Shown here piece after piece: positions 6,019 to 8,423 of a stretch of DNA of 8,423 nucleotides. The stretch comes from Oscillospiraceae bacterium. GTDB lineage: Bacteria > Bacillota > Clostridia > Oscillospirales > Oscillospiraceae. The stretch is from assembly GCA_017521875.1 (NCBI GenBank), contig JAFXBH010000289.1, positions 1-8,423 on the forward strand. The letters run 5' to 3'. The translations under genes were made by a program, and so were the position numbers. Below the pieces are notes generated by a model. The model was not told the origin of the DNA. It was given only the letters and a program-made list of their open reading frames with translations, and did not search any database. How positions within the stretch are numbered: position 1 is the stretch's first letter; each line of letters starts with the position of its first letter.

Positions 6019-6495
6019 ATGGAGATTCGTTTTGCCAAACCGGGCGATGTGCCCAAGATTTTGGACTTGCTGCGACAGGTAGACCGGGTGCATTATGAAG
6101 GCCGGCCGGATATTTTCCGGGCCGACGCCCAAAAATACGGCCCGTCCCAGATATTCTCTATGCTGGACAAACCGGATTGCCCCATTTTCGTGGCGGTGGA
6201 GGACGGGACTGTGTTGGGTTATTGCTTCTGCCGGGTGGATACCTACTACCGGGACACGGTGATTACCGACCATACCGATTGCTACATCGACGACCTGTGC
6301 GTGGACGAAACCATCCGCGGCAAAGGAGTGGGCAAAGCCCTGTACCAGGCGGTCTGTAAGTACGCCAGGCAGAGAAAATGCCGCGCCATCACCCTGAATG
6401 TGTGGTGCTGTAATGAAAGCGCTATGAAATTTTACGCCTCATTGGGTATGAAACCCCAAAAAATCGGTATGGAGGCCATTTTGGAGGACGGCTGA
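6019..6495 (+). CDS. GNAT family N-acetyltransferase
   Basis: A 158-residue acetyltransferase that would move an acetyl group from acetyl-CoA to an amine; the substrate cannot be read. The fold is complete. The N-terminal strand and helix is IRFAKPGDVPKILDLLRQV (3-21). The middle strands are FVAVEDGTVLGYCFCRV (57-73), and the acidic strand CYIDDLCVDETIR (88-100) leads into the acetyl-CoA pyrophosphate loop RGKGVGKAL (100-108), the classic R-x-x-G-x-G motif. The C-terminal part has LNVWCCNESAMKFYASLGM (126-144), typical of GNAT enzymes with Asn and Tyr in the cofactor-facing region. Start chosen at ATG 6019-6021, seven bases after GGGAGG. Its stop overlaps the next gene's start by one base (TGATG), and the next gene's ribosome site lies inside this gene, so the two are translationally coupled. 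A ribosomal-protein or tRNA-related target would fit the neighbour but is a guess. Confidence 0.92.
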   Translation: MEIRFAKPGDVPKILDLLRQVDRVHYEGRPDIFRADAQKYGPSQIFSMLDKPDCPIFVAVEDGTVLGYCFCRVDTYYRDTVITDHTDCYIDDLCVDETIRGKGVGKALYQAVCKYARQRKCRAITLNVWCCNESAMKFYASLGMKPQKIGMEAILEDG

Positions 6496-8183
6496 TGCTG
6501 GAAAACAACAAACATTACACTGCCACGGTGACGGATTACACCGCCGACGGCCATGGCGTGGCTCGGGTGGAAGGCTGCGCTGTGTTTATTCCCAACGCCA
6601 TCGCCGGGGAGACCTATACCATTCGGATCGAAAAGGCCGCCAAAACCTGGGCAGCCGGCAAAATCGTGGAGATTCTGGAGAAATCCCCCCACCGGGTACA
6701 GCGGGAATGTCCCATATCCTCCGGTTGCGGCGGCTGCGATTTTTGGCATATGGATTATACAGAGGAGACCCGGTTGAAGGCGCAGCGGGTGCTGGACACC
6801 CTGAACCGCATCGGCGGTGCTGACCTAAAAGAGATGCCCATTCTCCCCGCCCCTACCTGCAAGGAATACCGGAACAAAGCCCAGTACCCGGTTGCCAGCC
6901 AAAAGGGCCGGGTGTACGCAGGATTTTTCCGGGCCGGTACCCATCAGGTGGTGGAAAATGAGGCCTGCCTGATTCTGCCCCCGGAATGTGATCAGGTAAA
7001 GAAGATTGCAATAGATTATGTAAACCACAATAAGATTTCCGCCTACGACGAGAACACCAAAAAGGGACTTCTGCGGCATATTTATGTCCGTCAGGGGGCG
7101 GTATCCGGTCAGGTGTTGGTGTGTTTGGTGGTCAACGGCCGAAAACTCCCCCACCCCGATGATTTGATTCAGCGGTTGCAGGCCGTTCCCGGATTCACAT
7201 CTCTGGTACTGTCGGTGAACACCAAGCCGGGCAACACCATTTTGGGCGACGAATTCATCACCCTTTACGGCCCGGGATATATTGAGGACACCCTGTACGG
7301 ACTGCAGTTCCGCCTGTCTGCCCGGTCGTTTTATCAGGTGAATCACCACCAGGCGCAGAAACTATATGAAAGTGCTATCTCTCAGGCGGAGATCACAAAA
7401 AACGATTTGGTGCTGGATTTATATTGCGGCGTGGGAACCATCACCCTTGCCATGGCCAAGGCCGCCGGCAAGGTTATCGGCGTGGAAGTGGTGGAACAGG
7501 CCATTGCTGACGCCAAAGACAACGCCGCCCGCAACGGCATCGAAAACGCGGAATTTTTCTGCGGTGACGCGGGAAAAGCCGCTTTGGAACTGGAAAGACA
7601 GGGCGTACGCCCGGATGTGGTGGTGGTAGACCCGCCCCGGAAAGGCCTAAACGGCGATGCCATTGAGGCGATATGCCGGATGTCCCCCCGGCGGATCGTG
7701 TATGTATCCTGCGACCCGGCAACCTTGGCAAGAGATGTGGCGATCCTGAAAGACCGTGGCTATCACTTAAAAAACGCCCAGGCGGTTGACCTCTTCCCCC
7801 GCTGCAGCCATATAGAATCCATCGCGTGTCTGACCCGGGAAAGTTCTACCCATTCTATGAAACTCCATCCGTCTCCTTTTGAGATGATCAAAAATGGTCA
7901 AAAGACCATTGAAATGCGGCTTTACGACGAAAAGCGGCAGAAAATCAAAGTGGGAGACACGATTCTCTTCACCAACAATGCCACCGGGGAGATTTTGAAG
8001 GTAAAGGTGGTCAACATTCACCGGTTTTCCTCTTTTGCGGAACTTTATGCCAATCTTCCTCTGCTCCGATGCGGCTACACCCCGGAGAATGTGGACAAGG
8101 CCTCCTCTGCGGATATGGAAGCCTATTATTCTCCGGAACAACAGGAAAAATACGGGGTCGTAGGCATCGAGATTTCCTTATAG
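6495..8183 (+). CDS. RlmD/RumA-type rRNA (uracil-C5)-methyltransferase fused to a C-terminal ASCH domain
   Basis: A 562-residue, two-part protein. Residues 1-450 are a complete S-adenosylmethionine-dependent RNA m5U methyltransferase of the RlmD/RlmCD (RumA/YefA) family, which modifies 23S rRNA. A TRAM RNA-binding domain is at about 5-62. Four cysteines for a [4Fe-4S] cluster are C72, C78, C81 and C158. The SAM loop is DLYCGVGT (308-315), DPPRKG is at 379-384, and the catalytic SCDPATLARD has nucleophile C406. The conserved ending HIESIACLTR (439-448) carries the general-base glutamate E441. Residues 455-562 form an ASCH domain, normally a separate small protein, with the signature G468-x-K470-x-x-E473-x-R475 and the ending YGVVGIEI. 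The linker is only about six residues and no stop or frameshift is present. The start ATG overlaps the GNAT stop (TGATG), seven bases after GGAGG. The target uridine (U747 or U1939 equivalents) cannot be assigned from the sequence. Confidence 0.93.
   Translation: MLENNKHYTATVTDYTADGHGVARVEGCAVFIPNAIAGETYTIRIEKAAKTWAAGKIVEILEKSPHRVQRECPISSGCGGCDFWHMDYTEETRLKAQRVLDTLNRIGGADLKEMPILPAPTCKEYRNKAQYPVASQKGRVYAGFFRAGTHQVVENEACLILPPECDQVKKIAIDYVNHNKISAYDENTKKGLLRHIYVRQGAVSGQVLVCLVVNGRKLPHPDDLIQRLQAVPGFTSLVLSVNTKPGNTILGDEFITLYGPGYIEDTLYGLQFRLSARSFYQVNHHQAQKLYESAISQAEITKNDLVLDLYCGVGTITLAMAKAAGKVIGVEVVEQAIADAKDNAARNGIENAEFFCGDAGKAALELERQGVRPDVVVVDPPRKGLNGDAIEAICRMSPRRIVYVSCDPATLARDVAILKDRGYHLKNAQAVDLFPRCSHIESIACLTRESSTHSMKLHPSPFEMIKNGQKTIEMRLYDEKRQKIKVGDTILFTNNATGEILKVKVVNIHRFSSFAELYANLPLLRCGYTPENVDKASSADMEAYYSPEQQEKYGVVGIEISL
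7857..8180 (+). other. ASCH domain portion of the fusion
   Basis: Codons 455-562 of the methyltransferase gene. The block begins MKLHPSPFEMIKNGQKTIEM, with G468, K470, E473 and R475 forming the ASCH signature, then VGDTILF, and ends YGVVGIEISL. ASCH is a PUA-like beta-barrel that binds RNA or nucleotides. In E. coli YqfB, an ASCH enzyme that hydrolyses N4-acetylcytidine, a lysine and a threonine three residues later are catalytic (recalled, not checked). Here the lysine is kept but the threonine position is E473, so that activity is not supported. Internal translation from the in-frame ATG at 7857 is unlikely because no good ribosome site precedes it. Confidence 0.85.
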
Positions 8184-8195
8184 AAACCAAAAAAG

Positions 8196-8228
8196 ACGCC
8201 ACCGCGGTGCTCACTGCGGTGGCGTTTT
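8196..8228. terminator. Bidirectional terminator between convergent genes
   Basis: A perfect 10-bp stem (ACGCCACCGC paired with GCGGTGGCGT) around a ten-base loop, followed by TTTT on the plus strand and preceded by an A-run (8189-8194) that gives a U-run on the minus strand. It sits 12 bases after the methyltransferase stop and 35 bases beyond the end of the convergent DUF4430 gene, so it can serve both. Confidence 0.88.
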
Positions 8229-8263
8229 GCGCATGATATATATTCCTGCAACCTAAAAGGAAT

Positions 8264-8423
8264 TTATTGATTGTTCAGGGTGTAGGCCAGGCGGTAAACC
8301 TTACCGTCTTCGATGGGGGTCTGGTCGATGCCCAGCATAGCGTATTCCCCGTCCACATAGAAGGCCCAGTAGGCATTATCTTCTTCAAAGACGGCTTTCT
8401 CCCCGTCTACTTCCTGAATATAC
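8264..8423 (-). CDS. DUF4430 domain-containing protein, C-terminal end, cut by window edge
   Basis: Only the last 52 codons are in the window. They read YIQEVDGEKAVFEEDNAYWA followed by FYVDGEYAMLGIDQTPIEDG, KVYRLAYTLNNQ and a TAA stop at 8264-8266. The pattern of a Trp-x-Phe-Tyr-Val-Asp-Gly-Glu-Tyr strand, then G-I-D-x-T-P-I-x-D-G and a closing beta strand, is the end of a DUF4430 domain (transcobalamin C-terminal-like beta fold). Such proteins in clostridia are usually secreted or lipid-anchored and often lie near cobalamin or cobalt uptake genes. The N-terminus, where a signal peptide would be seen, is outside the window, so location and role remain inference. It is convergent with the methyltransferase gene and shares its terminator. 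Confidence 0.8.
   Translation of the reverse strand, partial: YIQEVDGEKAVFEEDNAYWAFYVDGEYAMLGIDQTPIEDGKVYRLAYTLNNQ

Noticed and set aside
7857..8183. Separate ASCH gene starting at the internal ATG
   Set aside because: The frame is continuous with the methyltransferase and no adequate ribosome site lies at the right distance before this ATG.

Overview
The window looks like chromosomal DNA of a low-to-mid-GC Firmicute, most likely a gut clostridium of the Oscillospirales type. This is inferred from the strong AGGAGG-type ribosome sites, the B. subtilis-type parS palindromes, a DUF1836 protein, a DUF4430 protein, and protein sequences that resemble clostridial homologues. No mobile element, CRISPR array, rRNA or tRNA was seen. 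The species cannot be named from this sequence.

Leftward block (1-3342, minus strand). One promoter (-10 at 3314-3319) appears to drive six tightly packed genes: a small zinc-ribbon membrane protein, parA (soj), parB (spo0J), two tandem PspC-domain membrane peptides, and the first 257 codons of serS. Two perfect 16-bp parS sites lie 30 bp apart between the zinc-ribbon gene and parA. Several start codons use ribosome sites built into the previous gene's stop, and parB and the first pspC start with GTG. A chromosomal parABS locus next to serS suggests that the origin of replication is not far away.

Divergent regulatory gap (3263-3442). It holds two face-away promoters that share an A6T6 palindrome and AT-rich DNA between their -35 boxes.

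Rightward block A (3384-5920). A TTGACA promoter with an extended -10 drives a DUF1836 putative regulator followed by hflK and hflC, a pair of SPFH/prohibitin-type membrane proteins that in other bacteria modulate the FtsH protease. It ends at a strong hairpin.

Rightward block B (5965-8228). A second promoter drives a GNAT acetyltransferase whose stop overlaps the start of an RlmD/RumA-type 23S rRNA m5U methyltransferase. That methyltransferase carries a complete extra ASCH domain in frame at its C-terminus. The fusion is the most unusual object in the window. The block ends at a bidirectional terminator, and beyond it the C-terminal end of a leftward DUF4430 protein runs off the window.

Taken together the region is mostly housekeeping (chromosome segregation, translation, membrane protein quality control, rRNA modification). 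The points of interest are the methyltransferase-ASCH fusion, the PspC and zinc-ribbon membrane proteins embedded in a par operon, and a divergent SerRS.
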